Part shown: piece by piece, positions 6,577 to 13,416 of the stretch
Position numbering within the stretch: position 1 is the first letter of the stretch
How the letters are laid out: every line of letters begins with the position of its first letter
Origin: a virus
DNA: 28,148 nucleotides
Strand: one strand, 5' to 3'
Virus record (IMG/VR): IMGVR_UViG_3300000956_000098
Coordinates: 1 to 28,148 of that record
Position numbers and translations under genes: made by a program
Notes under the pieces: generated by a model
Told to the model about the DNA's origin: nothing
Seen by the model: the letters and a program-made list of their open reading frames with translations, nothing else
Databases searched by the model: none

Positions 6577-7031
6577 TGTTCATCCCCCCGTCTGGGGATG
6601 GGGCCACGAAACCAGGCCAGCACGAAATGGCTGACCGCGATCATGACCGCCACGTACGCGGCGCGCCAGATGTAGCCGCCGACCTGCACCTGCGGGGAGT
6701 TCTGGTAGTGCCACACGGCCTGCAAGGTGGCGCCTGCGAACCCGAAGTAGAGGATCGCGCAGGCGAGATGCCCCAGCCACACGAGAGAGTGCCTGCCGAT
6801 AGTCAGACCCAGTGCGAGGACTCCCGCGGCGATCAGGTACCAGAGCCCCCAGGTGCGCAGGGTTGCGAGTCTCTCCACCATCGTGAGGGAGTTTGGTATC
6901 GCGCCCGGCGGGTGGAGGTAGTCGTATCCGGTGACGAATGCGTGCCCGGCGAGCATCCACGAGGCGGTGCGGGCGAGCCACCACGGCAGCGGTGTACGGG
7001 CGAGCTTGGCCTTGAAATCATCAATGCTCAT
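6573..7031 (-). CDS. Four-span integral membrane protein
   Basis: A 152-residue protein starting MSIDDFKAKLARTPLPWWLA. Four hydrophobic segments are visible at about 18-33, 63-80, 84-107 and 119-140 (for example LWYLIAAGVLALGLTIG and AAYVAVMIAVSHFVLAWF), and a basic tail ends GPIPRRGDEQ. ATG 7031 is preferred over longer openings because the upstream bases belong to the small coiled-coil gene and AAGG/GGGGGG motifs precede it. In prophages a small polytopic protein here may be a holin or an accessory membrane protein. I see no transporter signature. Confidence 0.7.
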   Translation of the reverse strand: MSIDDFKAKLARTPLPWWLARTASWMLAGHAFVTGYDYLHPPGAIPNSLTMVERLATLRTWGLWYLIAAGVLALGLTIGRHSLVWLGHLACAILYFGFAGATLQAVWHYQNSPQVQVGGYIWRAAYVAVMIAVSHFVLAWFRGPIPRRGDEQ

Positions 7032-7197
7032 CCTTCGTCCCCCCAGGAGTGATGCGCGGTAAGGCGAACACCACGGCGAAGGCTCTGCAGGCTGCTTCGA
7101 TGGCGGCGATGCGTTCCTCGTGGTCGGCCAGTTGTGCTTTGAGTTCGGCGATCTCTGCTTGCAGGTCCTCAATCGGGTCGGGTGTCTTCTTCCCCAT
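7021..7197 (-). CDS. Small coiled-coil protein
   Basis: A 58-residue protein starting MGKKTPDPIEDLQAEIAELK. Residues 9-38 form a clear heptad-patterned helix with Leu/Ile at core positions, followed by a hydrophobic patch (FAVVFALP). The ATG shares bases with the TGA of the preceding gene (TGATG), and its end overlaps the next start by 11 bases, so it is embedded in the operon. It could be a chaperone or a small tail-associated protein. The function is unknown. Confidence 0.65.
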   Translation of the reverse strand: MGKKTPDPIEDLQAEIAELKAQLADHEERIAAIEAACRAFAVVFALPRITPGGTKDEH

Positions 7198-7559
7198 CAG
7201 GGGAGGATGGGCTGCGCGAGTGCGGCTCGGATCTCTGCCACCGTTGCGCTCATGTCGCCCACTGCCGCGGTGAGGGCGTCGTCGTCGATGCCGTTCGCTG
7301 CGAGCGCCGCATCGAGGGCGCGGACCCCGGCCTCCAGGGCGTCGGCGCGCTTCTCCAGCAGCCCGCCGTCGCGGCCGATGTCATAGGCGTAGACGCCGCG
7401 CAGGTCGGCCTGGTAGCGGGTGTAGGGCTTGCCGTCGCGGTCCTTCGCGCCCGGGATAGCGGTGGTGTACCAGGTCTGGATCTCTTCGCGGAAGATCTCC
7501 CGAAGGCGCGTCTCCTGCTCGGCAGTGAAGACGGGTGGGGCCACTACGAGGACGGGCAT
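7197..7559 (-). CDS. Hypothetical protein, first gene after the moron
   Basis: A 120-residue, mostly helical acidic protein beginning MPVLVVAPPVFTAEQETRLRE. It contains a WYTTAIPGAKDRDGKPYTRYQADLRG-like central segment and a C-terminal helix with regular hydrophobic spacing (ALEAGVRALDAALAA, then AVGDMSATVAEIRAALA). I do not recognise the family. ATG 7559 is preceded by AGGAGG at good spacing. The plus-strand moron promoter begins only 16 bases upstream. This gene starts the leftward lysis/distal block, so it may need its own leftward promoter or read-through across the moron. Confidence 0.65.
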   Translation of the reverse strand: MPVLVVAPPVFTAEQETRLREIFREEIQTWYTTAIPGAKDRDGKPYTRYQADLRGVYAYDIGRDGGLLEKRADALEAGVRALDAALAANGIDDDALTAAVGDMSATVAEIRAALAQPILP

Positions 7560-7574
7560 GGTGGCCTCCTGGCA

Positions 7575-7603
7575 TTGTCAGAACCGCTACTCCCCGCTAC
7601 CTT
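7575..7603 (+). promoter_or_regulatory. Sigma70-like promoter of the methyltransferase moron
   Basis: TTGTCA (7575-7580) and TACCTT (7598-7603) are separated by 17 bases, close to the vegetative consensus. They point rightward towards the methyltransferase start 43 bases downstream of the -10. The promoter faces away from the leftward gene at 7197-7559. The match is by eye only. Confidence 0.5.
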
Positions 7604-7646
7604 GGAGTCTCAGCTCGTGGGGGGCTGTAGGAGCATGGGGGATCAC

Positions 7647-8372
7647 ATGACACGACCATTGGGCCTTGGTGCGCCCAGATCCAACAAAGGTGACCGGGGT
7701 GTGGAGAAGAGGCTCACCGCGCTCGCGCGCCTGACGCCGCTCAAAGGCGAACGGCTACTCGACGTCGGCTGCGGTGACGGCACCTACACCAGGCGTTTCG
7801 CCGAAGGCTGGGAACACGTCACCGCGGTAGACGTGGAGCCCGCGCGGCTCATCGACTTCCGCACCGAGATCGCAGGCACCGACCTCGACCGCATCGTGGT
7901 GCGGCAGATGCCCGCCGAGGAGCTGGACCTGCCGAACGACGCGTTCGACACGGTCACCACCATCGAGGTGTTGGAGCATGTGCAGGATCTCGGCCAGACG
8001 ATCAGTGAGATCCACCGCGTACTCCAACCGGGCGGCAGGTTCCTGATCACGTCACCGAATCGCTGGTTCCCGTTCGAGACCCACGGGTTCTTCTTCCTGC
8101 GTAAGCGAAGGTGGGCACCGAGATACAGCCTGTTCCTGCCGTGGTTCCCGCCGCTGCACCGCCGACTGGCGGATGCGCGGTCGTTCACCGTGCGGGGACT
8201 CTCCCGGCAGGTCGAAGGCCACGGCTTCACGCTGGTCGGGGTGGACTACATCATGCCACCGTTCGACCGGTCCGGGCTCGGCGGGAAGATCCGCCAGCTC
8301 ACAGACCGGGTCGAGCGCTCCCGGTTCAAGTGGTTCGGGATGGCACTGGTGCTGGTGTTCGAGAAGGACTAG
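7647..8372 (+). CDS. Class I SAM-dependent methyltransferase, moron gene
   Basis: A 241-residue methyltransferase with the full SAM-binding Rossmann pattern: motif I LLDVGCGDGTY (37-47), an acidic strand end at VTAVDVEPAR, VVRQMPAEELDL, FDTVTTIEVLEHVQD, and GGRFLITSPN. The C-terminal third is aromatic and basic (WFPFETHGFFFLRKRRW, then LFLPWFPPLH). I associate that feature with methyltransferases encoded among surface-glycan genes. The substrate is unknown. Methylation of host cell-surface glycan, changing phage adsorption, is an inference. ATG 7647 has GGGGGAT upstream; an in-frame ATG at 7635 is an alternative. The gene runs against all neighbouring late genes and has its own promoter and terminator, as a moron would, so it could be expressed in the lysogen. 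Confidence 0.85.
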   Translation: MTRPLGLGAPRSNKGDRGVEKRLTALARLTPLKGERLLDVGCGDGTYTRRFAEGWEHVTAVDVEPARLIDFRTEIAGTDLDRIVVRQMPAEELDLPNDAFDTVTTIEVLEHVQDLGQTISEIHRVLQPGGRFLITSPNRWFPFETHGFFFLRKRRWAPRYSLFLPWFPPLHRRLADARSFTVRGLSRQVEGHGFTLVGVDYIMPPFDRSGLGGKIRQLTDRVERSRFKWFGMALVLVFEKD

Positions 8373-8548
8373 CAGCCGTGTGAGCATCCACCATGAAACG
8401 AGTGCTCGCGCCAGTGAGTCAGGGCAACCTTCAGTTCCTCGATGGTCTGCGGCTCGGTGAGGGCGGCGCACTTCTCATCGCAGGCTACGAGGTCGCCCAT
8501 CGCGTGCCACGTGCTCCGCGTCAACGGGGGTTGAGTAGTATCTGACAT
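8369..8548 (-). CDS. Small cysteine/histidine-rich protein antisense to the moron end
   Basis: A 59-residue protein starting MSDTTQPPLTRSTWHAMGDL, with paired cysteines in VACDEKC and a C-terminal HSFHGGCSHGC. Two Cys pairs and several His could bind a metal ion. I do not recognise the family. ATG 8548 has AGGAG seven bases upstream, which supports it as real. Its TAG stop shares CTAG with the methyltransferase stop. It lies inside the interval bounded by the moron promoter and terminator but on the opposite strand, so the moron transcript would be antisense to its whole length. Confidence 0.65.
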   Translation of the reverse strand: MSDTTQPPLTRSTWHAMGDLVACDEKCAALTEPQTIEELKVALTHWREHSFHGGCSHGC

Positions 8549-8573
8549 ATCGACTCCTCATCCAGTCGGTCAC

Positions 8574-8613
8574 GTCCCGGGGCGGCTACCACCGTCGCCG
8601 GGACCTTTTCTTT
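8574..8613 (+). terminator. Rho-independent terminator after the methyltransferase unit
   Basis: GTCCC-GG-GGCG and CGCC-GGGAC form a nine-pair GC-rich stem with a small bulge and an 11-base loop. CTTTTCTTT follows on the plus strand. The orientation fits termination of the rightward moron transcript. It lies about 200 bases past the methyltransferase stop because the small antisense gene is in between. Confidence 0.7.
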
Positions 8614-8624
8614 GGAGTCTACGC

Positions 8625-10439
8625 CTAGGACACCGTCACCAAATTCGTCCCGGTCGGCACCGTCCCTGAGACGGCAGTGGTGATGTTCGCGTTCTCCACG
8701 TTGCCGATGATGGAGCAGTTCGTGAACGTCCCGTCGTAGTAGATGCCGCGCGTCTGTGTGGCGTACCGGCCACCGCTGCGGACGAAGATGTTGAACGCGA
8801 CAGCCTGGATCCGGTCGTTCGAGATCCGCAGTCCGGCCGCGTTGCAGGTGTCGATGACCAGCCCGGTCGCGGTCGCGGGGACGCCGTCCAGGAAGATGCC
8901 CGTGTCGTCGTCCTGCGACTCGTGCCCGGAGATCAGCGCGCGCCCCGAGGTGATGTACACGCCGTACTGGTTGGAGTAGAACGACTTGTTGCCGTTCATC
9001 TTCGTGTTGCCACCGGCGATCCGGTACGCGATCGTGTACCCGCCGATGTGGCAGTCGGTGATGAAGCAGTCCGACGAACCGTTGAAGTAGATGCCGTTGC
9101 CGCCCGCGTTGGCGTAGTTGCTGCGCATCTGGATGTTGCGAACCATGTTGCCACGGTTGTGATCCCCGGAGCCGGCTTGCAGGTGGATGCCATGGCGTGA
9201 GGTGTTCGCGTCGAACCCGAAGATGTACAGGTTCTCGATCAGGTGGTCCGAGTCCGGATTGCTGTCCGGGTAGGCGGATGTGTTCGCACCCCCGGTCATG
9301 TCGTAGTGGATCCCCGAGCACGTACCGCCTGAACCGGAGTTGCCCTGCATGTAGAAGTTCGACACATGCGTCAGGTGGTCCGTGTTGGCCCTCAGCCGGA
9401 TCAGCCCGGTCTGGTTGCACGACACCGCTCGCAGTTCGGTGGAACCCTGGCCGGCGCCGTTCAGGTGGACCGCGGTGCCGATCTGGATCCCGGCCGCACC
9501 GATGTTGAACCGGCCACCCGACAACTGCACCATCCCGATACTGCGGGCGCTGGCCGGCGAACCCGCGTTGAACGGAGCCGATGCACCCTGCCGGGGGCAG
9601 GCCGCGTCGATCGCGGCCTGGATCTGGACCTCGTCGTTCGTCGCGTCACAGACCCACGTGTAGGGGTCGGCTGCCGCGGCGGTGATCCATTCCGTTGGGG
9701 CGTCCTTGGACAGCACCTGCGCGAACACCGGGCGGGGTGCGGTGCTGGCCGCACCGAAGCGTGAGTCGTTGCCCTCGGCGACAGTCCCTGCGGTAGTCCC
9801 GAACGTGACGGCGAGAGTCCGGTTCGCTGACAGGTCCCCGCCACCGTTGAGGCCGGTACCGGCGGAGACGAGGCGGGTAGTGGGGACCGCGCCCATGTCC
9901 GCGGTGGTGAGGGTGACGTTGCCGGAGTCCGTGCCGCCGTTCGGGGTGGTGATGTCGATAACACCGGACACCCCGGAGGCGGGAAGCTGGGCGGTCGGGA
10001 CCTTACCGGTCGCGTCAAGAGACGCCACACCAAGGGCTGCCGCCTTCTCCGCTGAGCCGATCGGGTTCAGCGCCTCGATCACACGCAGCCTGGCCACATC
10101 GTTGACCGGGCGGGCAAGCCACCGCTGTCCACCGAGGACGCCCTGGCCCTGGCCGGTGACATAGACGGCGTCGAGGGTGTCCTCGGCCCAGAACAGGAAC
10201 GTCGAGCTCGACTCGGCCGGGAAGATCCCAGACGGGGCCGCGCCACCCGCTGTGGTGTAGCTGCCGGTGAACAGGGCGATGTCGGTGATCTGCGAGCCAC
10301 CGGTGCCCGCGCCCCACGCTTCCAGGGATGCGCCGGGGTTGAGCTTCAGCACGTCGACCGTGCCACCCGCACTGGCGGGGACAGTGACGGTGGTGACCAC
10401 GAAATCGGACGCGGTACCGGCGTACAGGATCTTCGCCAT
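8625..10439 (-). CDS. Tail fibre or tailspike with a beta-helix (pectate-lyase-like) domain
   Basis: A 604-residue protein. Residues 1-115 form a virion-attachment-like beta domain (MAKILYAGTASDFVVTTVTV, then FLFWAEDTLDAVYVTG). About 118-150 contains the fibre motif ASLDATGKVPTAQLP, common just before fibre shafts. About 155-235 is a Gly/Thr-rich linker with GLNGGGDLSANRTLAVTF. From about 265 to 590 the regular short strands with Asn/Gly/Ser turns (NLYIFGFDAN, NIQMRSNYANAGGNGIYFNGS, CFITDCHIGGY) indicate a right-handed parallel beta helix, as in tailspikes that bind or cleave glycans. Catalytic residues cannot be picked by eye. ATG 10439 has AAGGAG upstream. It is probably the main host-binding protein. 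Confidence 0.85.
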   Translation of the reverse strand: MAKILYAGTASDFVVTTVTVPASAGGTVDVLKLNPGASLEAWGAGTGGSQITDIALFTGSYTTAGGAAPSGIFPAESSSTFLFWAEDTLDAVYVTGQGQGVLGGQRWLARPVNDVARLRVIEALNPIGSAEKAAALGVASLDATGKVPTAQLPASGVSGVIDITTPNGGTDSGNVTLTTADMGAVPTTRLVSAGTGLNGGGDLSANRTLAVTFGTTAGTVAEGNDSRFGAASTAPRPVFAQVLSKDAPTEWITAAAADPYTWVCDATNDEVQIQAAIDAACPRQGASAPFNAGSPASARSIGMVQLSGGRFNIGAAGIQIGTAVHLNGAGQGSTELRAVSCNQTGLIRLRANTDHLTHVSNFYMQGNSGSGGTCSGIHYDMTGGANTSAYPDSNPDSDHLIENLYIFGFDANTSRHGIHLQAGSGDHNRGNMVRNIQMRSNYANAGGNGIYFNGSSDCFITDCHIGGYTIAYRIAGGNTKMNGNKSFYSNQYGVYITSGRALISGHESQDDDTGIFLDGVPATATGLVIDTCNAAGLRISNDRIQAVAFNIFVRSGGRYATQTRGIYYDGTFTNCSIIGNVENANITTAVSGTVPTGTNLVTVS

Positions 10440-10465
10440 GGGACTCCTTCAAGGCATGCGGAGGA

Positions 10466-10482
10466 GACCCACGATGTGGGTC
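10466..10482. other. Short perfect hairpin between two tail genes
   Basis: GACCCAC-GAT-GTGGGTC is a 7-bp stem with a three-base loop. It lies in the 56-base gap between the baseplate gene at 10496-11431 and the tail fibre gene. It has no T-tract on either strand. It may modulate or stabilise the transcript between these genes; a protein site is also possible. Confidence 0.35.
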
Positions 10483-10495
10483 AGGGAGGGGAGGA

Positions 10496-11431
10496 TCAGA
10501 GGTCGGCGTAGCGGTAGTGCCAGACCGGGCTACCGCTGATGATCTGGCCGGCCGCCATCGTCACGTCGTTGAAGCCCATCGACCCGGTGCCCGCTGAGAT
10601 GTACAGGCGGCACGGGCTGGAGCCGGCCCAGATGGTCTCGGTGATGTCCACCCCGCCGCCGGGCCACAGTGCGGACGGGAGGGTGACGGAGAAGTCGACA
10701 TCAGACCCGGTGGGGGTGACGAGCTTGGTCCAGTTGAAGGCGACCTTCACCATGCCGTTGCGGATGCGGGCCTTCATCGTCCCGCCGAACCCTGCGGGTG
10801 CGGTGAGCGCGTCATACCAGCCGGTGTCACTGTCGGCCCTGAATGTCCACCGTTCCGACCCAAAACCGCCGAGGAGGATCTTGCCGTTGTCGGGCGAGGT
10901 CACCAATCGACCGGGGAAGGTGGTTGGCGCAACACTGTCGGCGGTCTGCGCCAACAGTCCGTCTACCAGCCAGGTCCGACGGTCGCCTTGGGCGATCGTC
11001 GTCGCCGAGTAATCTGCCGCACTGTGCGGCAGCACTCCCTGACAGAGTGGCACGTCGAAGACGACGCCCGGGGACTGGTTGTAGGCCGGCGGTTCCGGGC
11101 TGCTGCTCGGGGTTCCGGCGATCATGATCAGCGCGGCGGCATGAGTGGTCCAGTTGATCCGCATCACCATCAGGTCGATGCGGGGAAGACCCGACGTGTT
11201 CGCCGGAGCCGCGGATGACGCAGAGGCCGCCGCATCCATGGTGACGTGGACGCCCGGGACGAAGCACTCGCCTGGCTGGATCAGCATGTTCCGCGCGCCG
11301 GCTACGCGCGCAGCGGCCAGCGACGTCCCGCCATATCCGCCGATGACGCCGTGGCCGCCGACGGCTCCCATGATCTTGGAGAACTCGGTCTCGCTGACGG
11401 TGCCGACGAAGCCAACCGGGTCGATCGCCAT
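10496..11431 (-). CDS. Minor tail/baseplate protein
   Basis: A 311-residue protein in two parts. The N-terminal part (about 1-175) begins MAIDPVGFVGTVSETEFSKI and contains RNMLIQPGECFVPGVHVTM and LPRIDLMVMRINW. Actinophage baseplate or receptor-binding proteins encoded after a Gp37-like gene often show this pattern. The C-terminal part (about 185-311) looks like a carbohydrate-binding-type beta domain (WTFRADSDTGWYDALTAPAG, then VKVAFNWTKLVTPTGSDVDF). The ATG overlaps the TGA of the Gp37-like gene (ATGA), pointing to joint production with the tail tip. The role is inferred from context and pattern. Confidence 0.75.
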   Translation of the reverse strand: MAIDPVGFVGTVSETEFSKIMGAVGGHGVIGGYGGTSLAAARVAGARNMLIQPGECFVPGVHVTMDAAASASSAAPANTSGLPRIDLMVMRINWTTHAAALIMIAGTPSSSPEPPAYNQSPGVVFDVPLCQGVLPHSAADYSATTIAQGDRRTWLVDGLLAQTADSVAPTTFPGRLVTSPDNGKILLGGFGSERWTFRADSDTGWYDALTAPAGFGGTMKARIRNGMVKVAFNWTKLVTPTGSDVDFSVTLPSALWPGGGVDITETIWAGSSPCRLYISAGTGSMGFNDVTMAAGQIISGSPVWHYRYADL

Positions 11432-13416
11432 CAGACCTCCCTCTCGAACTTGTTGATCCTGGCCCGCAATCTGCGGAGCTCCAGATAGACGGCACTCGCA
11501 CGCTCCGCCGCGCCCAGGTCCCCGACAACCGGTTGCACGTCGACCCCGTTCTCCACGGAGTCGGTGATGGTGACCTGCCGCACCTTGTCGGTCAGGGTCA
11601 CGCTCGGGAGCAGTTCGGTGGTGACGGTGTCGCCGAGGTTGTAGGTCTCGCCGAACCGCATCGACTCCGTGTCCCTGGGCACGACGGTGAACGAGTAGGT
11701 GGGGACGTTCTCCGCGAGGTCGTCGAGACCCTGTTCGTAGCGCTCGGCATCGGTGTCGCCGGAGCTGTCGAAGAACGACTCGGTGATACCCCAGCCGGTC
11801 TCGGAGGAGGTGAGCTTCGACAGCATGTACCTGCGGGCCGCGTCCTCGCCGTCGAGGCCGATGACGTTGCGGGTCTTCTTCGGCCCCTCGCTGGTGAACT
11901 CCCAGTCGCGGAGGTTCCCCAGTGAGCGGGAGAGCCTGACCGGTTGTGTCGCGGACTCGTAGACGTCGAACGACAGCGCGCCCGAGACCTGAGTGACCCG
12001 CAGGCCGAGACCGGTGATGTCGGCGATCCGGGCGCCCGCCTCGAGGACCGTCTCGAACCGCGGGCCGTAGCCCCTCACTGGGCCGCGGCCGAGGTCGGAG
12101 GCCACCGACAGTCCGGGGACGGGGAGCCGGGTCACGCAGTTCCTGGTGACCCAGTACTTGATGATCGTCTCGGCGTTGTCGCTGATGTGGTCCCGATAGG
12201 CGGGCTGGGTGAACCCCACCCCGTCGGCCGGGAACGTCGCGAGCGGGTTCGGGAACCCGAGTCTGCGATTGAGCCAGATCAGGTCGTCGTACCCGTAGAC
12301 CTCGACGTCATCCGTGCTGCCGTTGCGAGCACGCCGGATCCCGAACGCGGGGCCGGACATGATCCGCGTTCCCCGGTAGTCGATCGTGACCCGTCGCCCG
12401 GCCGCGGTGAAGAGATTCACCCCACCGTCAGTGAGAGCCAGGGTGAACCGCCACGACCCGACCTGGTTGTGGCGGAGGATCACTTCGCTCGAGGTGTATG
12501 AGCCGATCCGGCCGGCCTTCACGAACGGGGTGGAGGTCCCGTCCCACACCTCGATCAGGAACGGCGAGCGGGGCTCGGTGGACGCGACCGGGGCTGCGGT
12601 CACATCCGCCGCGCCGACCAGTGTCGCTGTGGCCGCCAGGTTGCCTGTGGCTGTCCGTGTGAGACCCGCGGCGCCAGTCAGACTTGCGGTCGTCGCCCGG
12701 TCGCCCGAGGCGAACTGTGTGATCGCTGCGGCACCTGTGAGGGATGCGGTGGCGGTGCGGTCTCCGGTGGCTTCGAGCACGGGCGCGAGTTCGAGCAGGA
12801 ACACGACCGCCGAGGTGGACCCGACCGCCACAGTCCAACTGGCAGGAGTGAAAGGGGTGAGGCCATGCGTACCGGACAGGTCGTCGGCGACCTGCAGGAA
12901 GATGCCGCCCGTACCCGAAGTGCCGAACTCTTCCCGCAGGGTGAACCCGGTCGGAGGCGTGGCGGTCGTGTTACCGGTCGACACCCGGTCCATGTAGATC
13001 ATCACGAACCCAGAGCCGGTCCTCTGTGGGGTGATCGCCGGGGACGCGTGAGTCGTTACCGCGGTACCCGAGGTCTCGGGCTGGTTGACGATCTGCTGAA
13101 CGTCGGAGTAACCATTCCAGACGCCGAGCGCGCCGACCTGTCGGGCACCGGTTGTTGTCGTGAGGGTGACGTCACCGGACTCGGAGCCGGTCATCGACGT
13201 CGGGATCCGCTTGCCAACGATCGCGCGGAGGTTTGTGTCGGTCAGGTCGGCGATGTTGGTGAACGCCGCGTCCATGGTTCCGGTGTTGGTGCTGTCACCG
13301 TAGCCGTGGGCAAGCAGCGCCAGGTCATCACCGGAGTGGGAGGGCCAGGTGGTTCCGGTCAGAGTCGTGACGCTGGTTGTCAGAGCACTGATGTCACCGG
13401 CGACAAAGGTGCCCAC
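11431..13416 (-). CDS. Siphovirus ReqiPepy6 Gp37-like tail protein with an extra N-terminal repeat module
   Basis: A 661-residue fusion. Residues 1-214 are the same domain that starts the protein at 2149-3468 (MGTFVAGDISALTTSVTTL, with SGSESGDVTL and VMIYMDRVS). Residues 215-274 are three 20-residue repeats (GDRTATASLTGAAAIT type). From about 285 to the end is the Gp37-like tail domain: FLIEVWDGTSTPFVKAG, an RHNQVGSWRFTLAL segment, GPAFGIRRARNGSTDDVEVYGYDD, and a C-terminal part resembling tail-tip hub proteins. Gp37-like proteins usually start near the IEVWD segment, so the first 280 residues are an addition. The GTG start overlaps the TAG of the distal tail gene (TAGTG). Confidence 0.85.
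   Translation of the reverse strand: MGTFVAGDISALTTSVTTLTGTTWPSHSGDDLALLAHGYGDSTNTGTMDAAFTNIADLTDTNLRAIVGKRIPTSMTGSESGDVTLTTTTGARQVGALGVWNGYSDVQQIVNQPETSGTAVTTHASPAITPQRTGSGFVMIYMDRVSTGNTTATPPTGFTLREEFGTSGTGGIFLQVADDLSGTHGLTPFTPASWTVAVGSTSAVVFLLELAPVLEATGDRTATASLTGAAAITQFASGDRATTASLTGAAGLTRTATGNLAATATLVGAADVTAAPVASTEPRSPFLIEVWDGTSTPFVKAGRIGSYTSSEVILRHNQVGSWRFTLALTDGGVNLFTAAGRRVTIDYRGTRIMSGPAFGIRRARNGSTDDVEVYGYDDLIWLNRRLGFPNPLATFPADGVGFTQPAYRDHISDNAETIIKYWVTRNCVTRLPVPGLSVASDLGRGPVRGYGPRFETVLEAGARIADITGLGLRVTQVSGALSFDVYESATQPVRLSRSLGNLRDWEFTSEGPKKTRNVIGLDGEDAARRYMLSKLTSSETGWGITESFFDSSGDTDAERYEQGLDDLAENVPTYSFTVVPRDTESMRFGETYNLGDTVTTELLPSVTLTDKVRQVTITDSVENGVDVQPVVGDLGAAERASAVYLELRRLRARINKFEREV
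12595..12774 (-). repeat. Three coding repeats of 60 bp, same family as at 2281-2826
   Basis: These bases encode residues 215-274 of the Gp37-like protein as three units of exactly 20 codons (cores GDRTATASLTGAA, GDRATTASLTGAA and GNLAATATLVGAA). They start at the same residue number, 215, as the nine repeats in the paralogous protein at 2149-3468. The two genes therefore differ mainly in repeat number and in what follows. Confidence 0.85.

Larger units (their letters stand above)
7602..8620. repeat. 9-bp direct repeat bracketing the moron
   Basis: TTGGAGTCT occurs at 7602-7610 and again, in the same orientation, at 8612-8620. The two copies sit exactly at the edges of the methyltransferase unit: one at the -10 box and the other directly after the T-rich tail of the terminator. 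They may be traces of the recombination that inserted the unit. A 9-bp match can also occur by chance, and the repeat is only two short segments, not the whole interval. Confidence 0.4.

Noticed and set aside
7182-7646. An upstream extension of the methyltransferase frame
   Set aside because: It overlaps two leftward genes and has no ribosome-binding site. The methyltransferase fold starts after 7647, and the promoter lies within this stretch.
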